64,000 nucleotides of DNA from Aphelocoma coerulescens. Its lineage: Eukaryota; Chordata; Aves; Passeriformes; Corvidae. The notes beneath the pieces were generated by a model. The model did no database searches and was not told the origin of the DNA. It worked only from the letters and a program-made list of their open reading frames with translations. The stretch's first letter is position 1, and every line of letters starts with the position of its first letter. The position numbers and the translations under genes were made by a program. Location of the stretch: contig NW_027183612.1 in assembly GCF_041296385.1 (NCBI RefSeq), positions 1 to 64,000 on the forward strand. Direction: 5' to 3'. Below are positions 1 to 9,594 of the stretch, one piece after another.

Positions 1-209
1 GCCAGTTCTGGATGTTCTTTGCTGTGGAATCGGACAACAAACAGAGCGTAAATGATCTTGGTGGCTCTTCCAAGCCAAACCACCCCGTGATTCCTTGCGT
101 GGATCAGCACCTGTCCCAACTCCATTCCAGAAACCTCCTCCCACTAACCCAGAACTTTCCTTTTTCCGCTCAACATCAGGGATTTGCTGCCAAGTGCCCC
201 GGGCAGGGG

Positions 210-330
210 ACGCCTCAGCATTCCCTGGGACGCCTCAGCCTTCCCTGGGATACCTCAGCCTTCCCTGGGACGCCTCAGCATTCCCTGGGACGCCTCAGCA
301 TTCCCTGGGGGTGCCTCAGCATTCCCTGGG
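210..330. repeat. 20-bp minisatellite, six units, L copy 1
   Basis: Unit acgcctcagcattccctggg, with variants cagccttccc and a ggtgcctcag start in the last unit. Unit number is six in every L copy. A lone further ctggg-type match (gcagcattccctgggctgg) lies at about 547-565. Confidence 0.9.
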
Positions 331-527
331 CTGCTGTTCCACGCCGATCCCGTGTCCAGCGCCGTTCCGGTCTGCAGTGCCGGGCTCTCCCCACAAGGCG
401 GCAGCACCGAGAGCGAGCAGCCCCGGCCGGTCCCGCTGTCTCGGGGCAGCTGCGCCTTTAACCCGCCCGGAGCCGGCGGGGCCGTGAACACAGCGGGCAA
501 AAACCCCAGCGATCCCCTTTCTTTCAC

Positions 528-952
528 CCCCAGAGGCACAGGATCGCAGCATTCCCTGGGCTGGAAGGGACCCGCAGGGAGCATCGAGTCCACATCCTCG
601 TCCTGCACCCCAAGAATCCCACCCTGTGCCCGAGAGCCTTGTCCAGACCCAAACTCTGCCCCCAGGATCCTGAAAACACAGCGGGGCTGGGAGAAGGGTA
701 ACAAGGGAGGATTTTTTACATAGTTCTCCTCGTACGATCGTTATATAATCTTATTAGATAGTCCAGCAACCCATCCCTGGGCCGGGACCCCCACCCCTGT
801 CCCGGGACACCCATCCCTGGGCCGGAATACCGATCCCCCGCGGCCCCCACCGTCCGCTCGGGACTGTCCCCGTTCCCCGCTCACCTCCGAGCCCGCAGCA
901 CCCGCCCCGGTGCCCCCGGCCCGGCAGCGCTGCTCCCCGGACTCCCCGCCAT
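528..952 (-). CDS. Candidate 5' exons of an unrecognised minus-strand gene, copy 1
   Basis: Candidate exon 1 is 952-885: ATG in a good context (ggcAATGGCGG), reading MAGSPGSSAAGPGAPGRVLR-A-R, ending at a GTGAGC donor in phase 2. Candidate exon 2 is 669-528 after a GTGTTTTCAG acceptor. It stays open in the matching phase (ILGAEFGSGQ, later DEDVDSMLPAGPF) and ends at a GTGAAAG donor in phase 0. A third candidate exon would begin at position 21 and is cut by the window start; see copy 2. The Ala/Gly/Pro-rich exon 1 is typical of CpG-island first exons and gives no family. I do not recognise exon 2. Exon 1 is the best supported part. Confidence 0.33.
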
Positions 953-1009
953 TGCCACGTCGGGCGAAGAAGGGCGGAAATTACCGGTACCACACCAATG
1001 TGGCGATGC

Positions 1010-1238
1010 GACCTTCTCAAGATGGCGGCGGTGGAGGACCCCGCTCCGTCTATTCGGCTGCCTGAATGCTCCCGCCTACCCCAGGCGCCGCTGACCCCAC
1101 AGTCGGTGTCCGCATAGCGGGAAACGCCTCAGAAAATTGCGTGCAAGCGCTGGGCTGGCGTTGGTGTCGGCGTCGCGTTCAGGCAGCCGAATAGACGCAG
1201 CTAGAGGGGGCCTTCCCTGCCACCATCTTGAGAAGGTC
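1010..1238. repeat. Imperfect inverted repeat around YY1-type motifs
   Basis: Left arm 1010-1069, right arm 1175-1238, spacer about 105 bases. The arms share a perfect 19-base core (gtctattcggctgcctgaa at 1048-1066 against its complement at 1178-1196). They also share a perfect 16-base outer block (gaccttctcaagatgg at 1010-1025 against 1223-1238), which holds a YY1-type word in each arm. A third, one-mismatch copy of the core lies at 1406-1424. Equivalent repeats are at 23011-23239, 39454-39682 and 50332-50560. Confidence 0.8.
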
Positions 1239-1371
1239 AGAAAATAGCGTAAACGACCGCCATCTTTAGTGTGGCGATGACCTAATTTCCGGTTTTGCCG
1301 CCATCTTGGGTGCTGGCAGAAGCCACTTCCGGTCGAGCCGCCATCTTTAGTGTGGTACGCACAAGGCCCCT

Positions 1372-1395
1372 CCCCCCCCCCCCCCCCCCCCCCCC
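1372..1395. repeat. Poly-C tract, L copy 1 (24 C after cccct)
   Basis: Homopolymer inside the CpG island. The minus strand is poly-G, so quadruplex or i-motif structure is possible. Confidence 0.9.
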
Positions 1396-1600
1396 AAGAG
1401 CTTCTGTCTATTCAGCTGCCTGAATCCAGCCCGGACTCCGACGCCGGCCCCGCGCTTTCCGCGCGATTTTCCGCGGTGGTCCCCGGTGCGAGGACACGGG
1501 TGGTGGGGTCACCGGCGCCGGAGGCGGGCGACGGTCCCGCGACCGGCGGCAGGCATCGGCAGGGACACCTCTCTTAGGGGCCTATTGCGTCCGCCATCTT

Positions 1601-2270
1601 GAGTGTGGCGGAAGTGTCATCCACCCTCTGCAAGGTCCTGGCAGGTTCGAATAAAAACGCCACTTACGCCGTCCCGAAAGCGCCAAACTGCGCCTTCCTT
1701 TCCGAGCCGCCCCCTTGAGAGCGGCACGCGGGCGGCTCTATTCCGACCGTGCTCGCCCGGTGCTCCCCGCCCCGGCTCGCGCTGCGACCGCGCCTCTGCT
1801 GCCCGGCAAAACCGGCCCCGCCGGGCCTCCCCCCGCGCTGTCATTCGTCGCGGTCACCGCCCCGCACGGCGCCTGCTCCTTTGCAGCGCTCTGGCCCCGC
1901 TCATGCACGCCCGTGTCCCTTGGCGCTCCGAACCGTCCTTCGCCCCTCCCCTCCGCTGCCAGACGCGGCCCCGCTCGCTCCTTGCCACGCTCGGCAGCCA
2001 CCGAGGCCGCCGCCCTCTCGGCTCCCCCGGCCCCGGGCGGCAGCAGCGCCGGGGCGCCGTGCCGGGGCCGGCAGTGCCGCGCTCTCGCCACCAGGCGGCA
2101 GCAGCGCCGCCCAGCTCAGCCCGGGGCCGGGCCGCGCTGCGGGGCACGGACAGAGCAGAGGCAAAAGCCGGCTCAGGGCGCTCTGCAGCTCCTGCAGCCC
2201 GAGCCTCTCGGCTCCTGGCGCCAGGCACTCGCTTCTTCCCTTCCTACAGAAAAACGCCGCCTCGTTATGC
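1601..2270. other. GC-rich island segment with E2F- and CTCF-like words
   Basis: Very GC-rich sequence that opens long frames on both strands without codon structure I can trust. An E2F-type word (gcgccaaa) is at 1680-1687. A CTCF-like core, ccaccaggcggcag, is at 2088-2101, and a related word, ccacaaggcggcag, at 391-404. Both are preceded by gcagtgccg and gctctc, so the two sites look like paralogous copies. Equivalent stretches are at 23602-24271, 40042-40711 and 50920-51589. I see no gene here. Confidence 0.5.
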
Positions 2271-2734
2271 TCAGAACTTGCTCATCTCTAGTCCCAGCTT
2301 CTTATATTCCTATATGCAACAGAGTAGAGAGAGGGCTGGCTTATTTCAAAATGAATCTACATCTAAATTTGTCTATAGATGTAAAAACAAAGAACTTGAC
2401 AGGTTTGGGGATTCCACACTGTCATACACACATCCCTCCCGGTGGATTTTCTGGCAGTTTTGGGCCCCTCTGGGGGAGGGCACCCAGCAATGGCCCCCCT
2501 CATTCCCCACTCACCTGCTCCTCCACTGCATCGTGGCTCTCCCAGGGACATTGGGGTGCCCCAAGTGACATTCAGAGCCCCCGAGTCTCCACCCCCGCCC
2601 CCAGCCTTTTTTCCTCACCTCCAAAGAATGCACCAAATGAGACAAACTGCCCTGGACAGCAGAACGGCACTTTAATAAAGCCATTTCCATGCATACATCC
2701 CCCAAAAAGGGGCTTGGCTGGAAACACAGGGAAG

Positions 2735-2970
2735 GTGCAGCAGAGGGATGGGGAAAGAGAGGGATGGGCAGCAGGACAGGGGGCTCTCAAGAGAAGGGCA
2801 CCATGAGGGAGAGGGACCGAGCAGCCGATGCAGACAGGGACAGGCAAAAGGACAGTGAGAGGGACAAAGAAATACAGTCACACTGCAGCACAAAGGAAAA
2901 AGGAGAGCAAGAAAGAAGGAAAGAGAAAGATGCGGGCGGCGAGGGAGACAGAGACAGAACAGGGAGAGGG
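2735..2970 (+). repeat. Polypurine stretch (GA-rich), L copy 1
   Basis: Long run of purines on the plus strand with repeated gagagggac and gaaagaagg words. Open frames here are low-complexity (Arg/Lys/Glu/Asp) and are a composition effect. Equivalent stretches are at 24736-24971, 41176-41411 and 52054-52289. Confidence 0.7.
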
Positions 2971-2981
2971 ATTGAGCAGAA

Positions 2982-3148
2982 TTTATTCAATAAAGGTCAG
3001 TATGGATTTCTTAAAAGAACACCAGGACATCCCTATCACGGAACTCTGCTGTCTGCTTCAACTTCACAGCTGTAAGGGAACATTTCTCCCCCCTCTCCTC
3101 TCTGCGGTGTTTATTAAATAAAGAGTGAGTATTTATTTCTTAAAAGAA
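2982..3148. terminator. Paired palindromic poly(A)-type signals
   Basis: Two related words, tttattcaataaag (from 2982) and tttattaaataaag (from 3110), each give AATAAA on both strands. Each begins a roughly 38-base direct repeat that ends in tttcttaaaagaa (2982-3019 and 3110-3148). A third, plus-strand-only AATAAA is at 2674-2679. They could end leftward transcripts coming from C and rightward transcripts from the CpG island, but no downstream GU-rich element is distinctive. Equivalents are at 24983-25149, 41423-41589 and 52301-52467. Confidence 0.35.
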
Positions 3149-5987
3149 AAACAAGAGAGAGGAGGCAGTGAAAGGCAATGGCATGGGGAGCACACAGGAC
3201 AAGAAAGCAACACAAAAGACACACTGGACAGAGAGAAGAAAAGAGCTGCAAAGTTGGATGCAAGAGTGAAAGAAAATCAGGAACAAACGCCAGGACTTTC
3301 ATTAGAGAGTGTGGCTGACGAAAGTGCCAGTAAAGCACCGGCTCGAACAGAACCTGCTGCTGGCACGGCTCGGCCTGGCACTCACTAATTAACATCTGTC
3401 TCTCGGCAGGGCCATGAATCCCCTGCTGGAACAGGAGGGGAAAGCCGAGGGGATAATGCGCACCGGGGTTGGTGCCGCTCAGCCCTAATCCCAGCCCGTG
3501 GCGCCAGTGAACGCACCCCGATCTCCGAACCTTCTCTCAGGGAAATCTCATCTTTACCCCTTCTCTTCCCCTCCCGGTATCTCCGTGTGCCCGGAACAAA
3601 CACGAGGAGAGGTTTCTCTGTTGCAGGTTCTTTGGAAATCCTACACTGACTTTGAGAATGAGCAAGAGTAGAAGACAACCAGGAAACTTTGCTGCCAACC
3701 AACATCAAACCCCTCGCACCGGAGAAGAACGAACAGCTCGTTTTTACGCGTCCAAATCCCTTCAATTTTCAGCATTGTCTGTTTCCCGGCCGGCACTGTG
3801 GGAACTGCTGCGCACGGCACCACGAGTAAAACGCTCTCGTGTTCAGAAGGCACAATTGCAGAGAACAGACAGCAAAGCCGTCTCAAGGCAATTTGGGCAC
3901 TCAAAACCCCCCTTTTTGCACCCTGAGCTTTCTGTTAAGCCACACCTGAAATTCCAAGTTTCTCCGTACTCTGCCCCAGTGCTTCTCTCTTCCGTCAGCG
4001 CCGTAGGCAGGACTGATTCCATACTCACAAACCCCCCTTGCCACGATCGGCGCTCTCTGCCCACCAAGGACACGGCACCGGGCAGGGACATTTCTCCCAC
4101 TCCCCAGCAGAGACCTCCTCCCGCCACATCCAGGGAACTGCAGCCACTCAGGGAACACCAACTTTCTCCTGGGCTGGGAAGAGGAACCTGCAGCAATTAA
4201 GGCTGCACAGTCTGCAGCAGCGAGAGCTCAGCACATGTCCAGAGAGCCAATTCCAGCACCTAAATTTAAAAAAGAAGAAAAAGTTGATGACTTTTTTTTA
4301 AAGTTACTGTAAGTTCTTAAAACCAAACCAGCCTTTGCTCTTGACTTTGGCTCACTGATGCACACACACACACAAGAGGCCAACGGTCACACAGGGCCTG
4401 CTTGCAGAATTCCTGATCCAAACCCTCGCCTTTCCTGCCCAGCACTGAGGGAAATCTGACAGAGGATTCATAAAGAGCCCTCGCTGAGAGCAGTCATCGC
4501 CCCAGGCCTTCAGGCTTGGCAAGATTCTGTAGTGAACGGACCCAAATTCAATTCCCAAATCTCAATCTCTGACAAGTCCTGTTGGAAAGACAGCGGACAG
4601 TCCATCAGAACACGGAATTAAAAGGCTGCACAAGGAATAACAGAAGCTTTCCCAGGAATAGCCCAAGTTCCTTTTCTCCCTCACCGGTCTGGGGCCGTGA
4701 GACCGAACCTTGGGCCCCAGGAGACAGGAGAGTTGTTATCAACACTCGAACCTCCCAAGCGTTGTTATTGCTCAGAGAGCTGCGCCGGCACTGAGCTACT
4801 CCCATGCGCCTGCACGGCTTTGGGGAGGGGCAAGACCACGTCCCACTCCTGCCTGGAGAAATTTCAATGCCCTAAAAAGTCATTTCCCTTCTCTCTCTCT
4901 GACCCAGGGCCAAAGCAGCTGTGTAGAACAACCCGGGGGATTTATGGGAGGGTGATTCTCTCAGGAAAGACCCCAGACCCTGAGGAAACAAACCCACCCC
5001 AAATTTCCAGCTGAAAACACGCTGCTTCCTGAACGGCAGCGCACAAAGCTCTCTATAGCCAGACAGGAGATGACAGTCCAGAAAAAGCCAAAAGATGTGC
5101 TCTGCCTGCATGCACTCTCTTGACTGGTAATTCCAAAGGAAATTCCCCACAGATCGTAAGCAGTCGCCTGCAATTTGTCCTCTGCATTCATGACTGCCTT
5201 GGCTTTCTGTAGAAGTGTGTCAAACATCCACGCAGGCGTCAGGGCCTGGGCTGGCTCGTTTATGGCTCTTCCTGACAGGCCCAGGCCAAACCCAAGCACC
5301 CCCCTCACTGCTCCAGCCCCACTTTCAGGGAAATATTGACACGGCTTAGAAATACTCTCCTTCCCTGCAACTCACTCCCTCCCTGCGCATCCCCGGAGAG
5401 GATTTACTCCGTACTTTGTTCCCGACAGCACCTCTCCAGCGCAAATCCCACTTCACACAGACACTGACTAAGCAGACCTAAGTGGTTCCAGCAGCAGCTG
5501 CAATCCCCAACTCCCTGTCTCCTGCACAGCTCATCCAAGCACTCCCAGCAATCTCACCTCGGCCCAGAGACTCTCTGTCCGCAGAGGGAAACACAACCCG
5601 ATGGCACGCAGCTCTGGCACCACATTCCCTCTTCCCTTCTCCCTTTTTCCAGCACACCAGGCTGCTGGAAACGGCATTCCCTAGGCAGTTCATCCCAACA
5701 CAGAGAAGAGGAGCCTGTGACTTATCCAAACTATGGGCAGGACAAGGGGGGCCCTAGCTGGCTTTGGCTGCTTTAATACCAAAGCTCTTGGGACGACTTC
5801 AGTGGTTTTTCCTGTCTTGAAAGAGTGCAGAAAAGCAAAGTTAATCCCACTGTGGACTCCAAGACTCCTGCATTTCCTATTTCTCCTATGATTGCTCACC
5901 ATGAAATTTTATCCATGGAAAAAAAGCATGAAGAATAACACCATATCAAATAAAAAGTGCCCTTTTCCAGCATTTTTATACCAGGCA

Positions 5988-6086
5988 TTAAAAAGATGCC
6001 CATTTCTCTTCCAGCATTGCTTCCCTCATTTTAGCAGAACCGTTTTCATCCCAGACCCCACTCATCAGCTGTTCAATCCTCTGGCA
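5988..6086 (-). CDS. Candidate terminal exon in C body (unrecognised)
   Basis: Minus-strand frame that opens right after a polypyrimidine-rich acceptor (cccttcttttgtccaaatccag). It reads CQRIEQLMSGVWDENGS and then a Met/Glu/Lys-rich end closed by TAA. It has no ATG of its own that would make it a separate gene, and I recognise no family. Copies are at 11545-11643, 17114-17212, 27989-28087, 33551-33649, 44429-44527, 55307-55405 and 60864-60962. Together with the 8304-8431 candidate it is the only hint that C carries downstream exons of the leftward transcripts. Confidence 0.25.
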   Translation of the reverse strand, partial: CQRIEQLMSGVWDENGSAKMREAMLEEKWASF

Positions 6087-8303
6087 CTGGATTTGGACAA
6101 AAGAAGGGACGCACCTGGATCGCAGGAAATCACAGAGAGAAACCCCTCCAAAACCTGACAGAGAAAATCAACAGGAGATGCAGGAAGACACATCCCTCAT
6201 TTGCACATCCGGAGTGCTTTTCTAAAGACTTCTCTGCATCTGGATGCTCTTTGCACTTGGCAGCAAACTGCTTCCACTGCTTCCCACTCCAGCAAGGGGA
6301 ACATCCCTGGAATTTCATGTCCAGTGTCTCTGCCTAAAGCAGCCCCACGGCAACACGAAGCTTCCCTCGGGCATTTCGTTTCTTTATCCCAAATATTCTC
6401 CCCACTCAGCCACAATCTAGAAAGAACAAAAGGGAAAAGAAGGAAGACCAATTAATTCTGACATAAGGAGTCTTGACTATCCCGACACACTGCCAGGTGA
6501 AAAAACATCCCTGCCACTCTAAGAAATCCCCCTGATACTGTCTCCATTCTGTATCAATTATTTAAATGTTGCATTAAGGAGCGTAAGGACACAATGCTTG
6601 GAATTCTCAAAAACGGCTCCGCCTGGCTACTCCAAGCACTTTCCCACCCGGGGAGCTGAGCTGTCCCACATTTAAACGCCACGTTTGATCCAAATCCCAT
6701 AGAAATCTGATATTGTTTGGCTCCTGAGCTTTCCCAAAAGCTGTCCAGTCAAGCCTGGAAATCCTCACTGAAGCTTTGCCATGTCACATCGGGATTTACC
6801 CTTGGGAAAACCCCACTCTGAGCACTTGGGTTTCAAGAGGTTGCACCCAATGTTACAGACACAGAATTCCTGTGGGGTTTGGCATTTCCTGCACCTCCAA
6901 ACACGTGAAAAGAATGAAGTGCAGAGTCCCGAGGCTCCATTATTGCCATTCTCCTCACATCCCTTTCCTCAGCTGCACATGGCTTTGTGCCTCCTCTGAA
7001 GGGCTGGAAAGGAATTTGGGAACCCCCCTCAGCTTTTTCTCTGAGCCGGCCCAAAAGGCAAACAGGAAAAAAAAACCCCAAAAGCGCACAAAATCCCAGC
7101 CCCTCCCAAGATGCAGCTCCTCACACCAAACCTTGGGAGAATCCCTGGTGCTTCCAACACCGCTGCAATCCCACCTGGAGCTGAGCTTACAGGGTGCTCT
7201 GCCTAATCCACATCCAAGCCTGGATAGCCCAAAGCCTGCAAGAAAAGAGGAGGCAAAGTGAAGGGGAGAGGGGGGGAAAAACGGAGTTTTAGGTTTTTCC
7301 CCTGTTTGCAACAGGATTGAAGGGCAGGATGGAGAGGTTTCGTGGAAAAGAAGTACCAAAGGCTGCTTCATTCCCAGCAATTAGCGCTGCTCAATCCAAG
7401 AGGCCCAATCCACCAGGTTTAAACAGGAGCGGCCGACAGGATAGGTTATGACACAGATCTGTGAAGCTGGAGCCTTCTTCCTTCTCCCGGGCTCTCCCAG
7501 AAATTCTCCATGTCCGGACGCGCTCCCGCTCTCCCTGCTGGGGAGGACGGACTTGGATAGCCCGGGTGACTGCTGAGCCTAAAACAATAAGTGATCCAAG
7601 TGTTTTTCCCCAGGAAATGACATATTCTCTGGACCTGGGATAACCCATATCCCATGGCCTTCTCCAGGAAGAGTCCCAGCTGGATATGGTCTCCCAGAAA
7701 GGATTCCATAGGGGCTCACCTTTTGCTTGGAGCTCGGCTGAATTCCTCAGCAATGCCAGGGAATGTGGCCATTGGAGGCTTTGAGCAGATTAGGCTCATT
7801 TGCCTTTTTAGGTTTTGTTACCATCTCTCAGACTTCCCACTGGATTGTGGCCTCCAAGGAACATGTAAATCCCATTGGATTCCTGCTCTTTGGATATTTT
7901 TGTACCATTCCTGTACAAAACGAGGCCCCCTGTTCGGATGCTTTTCCCCACCGTTCCCCAGCAGTTTTATCTGCCAGTGCATTCCCTGTGTTGGTTGGGC
8001 TCTTCCCAGATCTCTGAGCTCCTTCACAAGGCAGGAGATCCATTTGGCCCAGGAACCGAACCCTCCCGAGGAATTGTCTGATGCCATCTCCACATTTCAC
8101 AGCTGATCCTTGTGCTCAAAGGATCCCTCTTTCTTCCCTTCAGCCAATTCCAAGCCTCGCTGCCCCCAGCCGGGAACAGTCCCCAGGCCGATCCCTGCAG
8201 TCTTCCCTGCCAGGATCCTGCTCAGGAATCCATGGGAATGTAAGAATTAATTCTTCCCACCCCTGCCCAGTTCTAATTCCAAAGGATTTGGTGTCTGCCT
8301 TAC

Positions 8304-8431
8304 CCGGCTGGAGCCTGCTTCCAACTCTGCTCTTGCTGCTTCTGCTGCTTTCCATTTCCCAGGAATTCCACCAACGGAGCGACAGCGTTTTCCACCTCCT
8401 CCTCCAGCATTCCCTCTGTTGCGTTCGGGTG
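8304..8431 (-). CDS. Candidate internal exon in C body (unrecognised)
   Basis: Minus-strand exon between a gatatccttccag acceptor and a strong GTAAGG donor, 128 bases, phase 0 in and phase 2 out. It reads HPNATEGMLEEEVENAV, then APLVEFLG, then a Gln/Lys-rich end. The acidic helix-like start and good splice signals are suggestive, but I recognise no family. Copies are at 13867-13994, 19430-19557, 30305-30432, 35873-36000, 46751-46878, 57623-57750 and 63186-63313, and stay open in all. Conservation means little among such recent copies. Confidence 0.3.
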
Positions 8432-9594
8432 CTGGAAGGATATCAAAACCAGGGCCTCACTATCAGGAATTATATCCCCGGATTTGTTCCTTTCCAAATG
8501 TCACCTCTTCCCAATAAAGCACTGGCCATCCAAGGAATTCTAGAGAGCGATGTGCTGACCACTGCTTACTCCTCTGGAATGTCAGAGCTTGGAAAAAAAG
8601 GGCAGTTGAGGCTTTTCCTGGTGCTGCCCATGAAGTGTATTTTACCTAAGTGCCCCTGCCCATGCCTTTGCCTGTATCCACCAAAAATCCACCCGTTCAT
8701 TCCCCAGCTGCTGCCTCCCTCTTTTCCTGGATCCAACAGAATTTTAACAGGTGAATATTCCCCTCTGGAAGAGCACCTTTCATTCCAAACCTAAGAACAA
8801 ACAAATGAATCACTTTCCTTCGACCTTCCTTATTAGGATTCCACTGAGAGCAGTGGATGGAAAATGATCCTCTCCTGGTCCCTGCTGGATTCCCGGAGCA
8901 GGGATTCTTTCCCTCTTCCCCCCCCCCCCCCGCCCCCCCGCGGTGACCACCCTGCCCTGCCCCCTTTTCAGGCTTTGTTCCACAGCTCTTGTCTCCAACT
9001 CTTGCATCCTTTCCCTCACTCCAGGAGCTCCCAGCAGTTCCACACCCTCTTTTCTCCCATCCTGATCCTTTCTCCAAGAACAGAGCTCTGCATTTCAATT
9101 CCCTTCGCTTTTCTCCGACAATTCCCACCAATCCAGACCTAAAGCTGACACAAGGAACACTCAGTGCCCACAAATGCAAATCCAGACCTGGCCATGCCTA
9201 AACCAGCAAGTCTGAACACACAATCCTGGACCATCTGCATTAATTCAAACCTAACAATTAGGACACACTGAAGACTTCAACATTCCCAAGAAACACCCTG
9301 TTGCCTTCAACTCCCTGGGGTTTTTGCTTTGAACTCATACGGATTAGGGGATCAAGGGATTTCCCTGAAAAAAACCTGTGTGGTGCATGCTGGAATCCCC
9401 GATCCCGTGAATCCAGGGAGTGTTAAAAGCTTAAGTCCAACCTGGCCCACCATAAATTTTTGCCAACTATCCCCCAAATGATCAGGTTAACAGAACCCTC
9501 CTCTGGTGCTGCGTTTTTAGTATTGGAAAGCCAGGAATTACTTTATTCCCAGAGCGAGGCTCTGGATATGGGCTTGGGGAGAACAAGACCTTAC

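Larger units (their letters stand above)
953..1600. promoter_or_regulatory. CpG-island promoter with six YY1-type motifs, L copy 1
   Basis: YY1-type words (CGCCATCTT or its complement) lie at 1020-1030, 1221-1230, 1257-1266, 1298-1307, 1338-1347 and 1591-1600. ETS-type words ttccgg lie near 1287-1292 and cttccgg near 1326-1332. The minus-strand candidate ATG at 952 and a plus-strand ATG at 1022, within the AAGATGGCGGC motif, are 70 bases apart, so the island could fire both ways. The plus-strand ATG opens only 31 codons (1022-1117). The island also holds the inverted repeat and the poly-C tract. Confidence 0.55.
1..4725. repeat. L module, copy 1 (haplotype A, left end cut by window)
   Basis: First of four near-identical L modules; base 1 here corresponds to 22002 in copy 2. 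Internal order: minisatellite (210-330), candidate minus-strand exons (528-952), CpG island with YY1-type motifs and an inverted repeat (953-1600), poly-C tract (1372-1395), second GC-rich stretch (1601-2270), polypurine stretch and poly(A)-type signals (2670-3150), then about 1.5 kb (3150-4725) in which I recognise nothing except a short CA run (4361-4374). Haplotype A alleles shared with copy 3: T in the word ccggtctgc near 370, A in accgagagc near 410, G in cccagcgat near 510, and a T interrupting the poly-C tract. Confidence 0.95.
4726..8905. repeat. C body module, copy 1 (follows L)
   Basis: First of eight C copies. The left edge is where L- and a-preceded copies become identical (aggagagttgtt). 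The right edge is where a- and b-tailed copies start to differ. It carries the L-type left allele cggcactgag (near 4790), the short form cctaagtggttcc (near 5480), aaatgttgcatt (near 6566), and the short form gctcaatcc (near 7390). Apart from the two exon candidates described separately, I see AT-moderate, intron-like sequence with no recognisable gene or transposon. Confidence 0.93.

Noticed and set aside
210..330. Possible CRISPR-like direct repeats
   Set aside because: Units are contiguous 20-base minisatellite repeats with no spacers, in eukaryotic DNA.
1640..1665. ggttcgaata, resembling a tRNA B box
   Set aside because: No matching A box, anticodon arm or acceptor stem around it.
1715..2806. 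363-codon plus-strand open frame, the longest in the window, repeated in every L
   Set aside because: Starts in very GC-rich sequence where stop codons are rare, overlaps other long frames on both strands, and runs from Ala/Arg/Pro-rich CpG-island sequence into unrelated low-GC sequence. No domain is visible.
2689..3075. Arg/Lys/Glu-rich plus-strand frame
   Set aside because: Pure composition effect of the polypurine stretch.
4961..5308. 115-codon minus-strand frame in C, partly protein-like (PAWMFDTLLQKAKAVMNAED)
   Set aside because: No splice donor follows the protein-like part, no family is recognised, and the rest of the frame looks random; too weak to annotate.
8081..8794. 237-codon plus-strand frame in C with a Leu-rich stretch
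   Set aside because: Broken by a C-to-T stop in C5, C6 and C8 (near 36100, 46978 and 63413), so it is not maintained. The Leu run is the complement of a CAG/AAG-rich stretch.
8837..8856. Small perfect hairpin ccactg-agag-cagtgg near the C/tail boundary
   Set aside because: Six-base arms are expected by chance at this length, with no context suggesting function.
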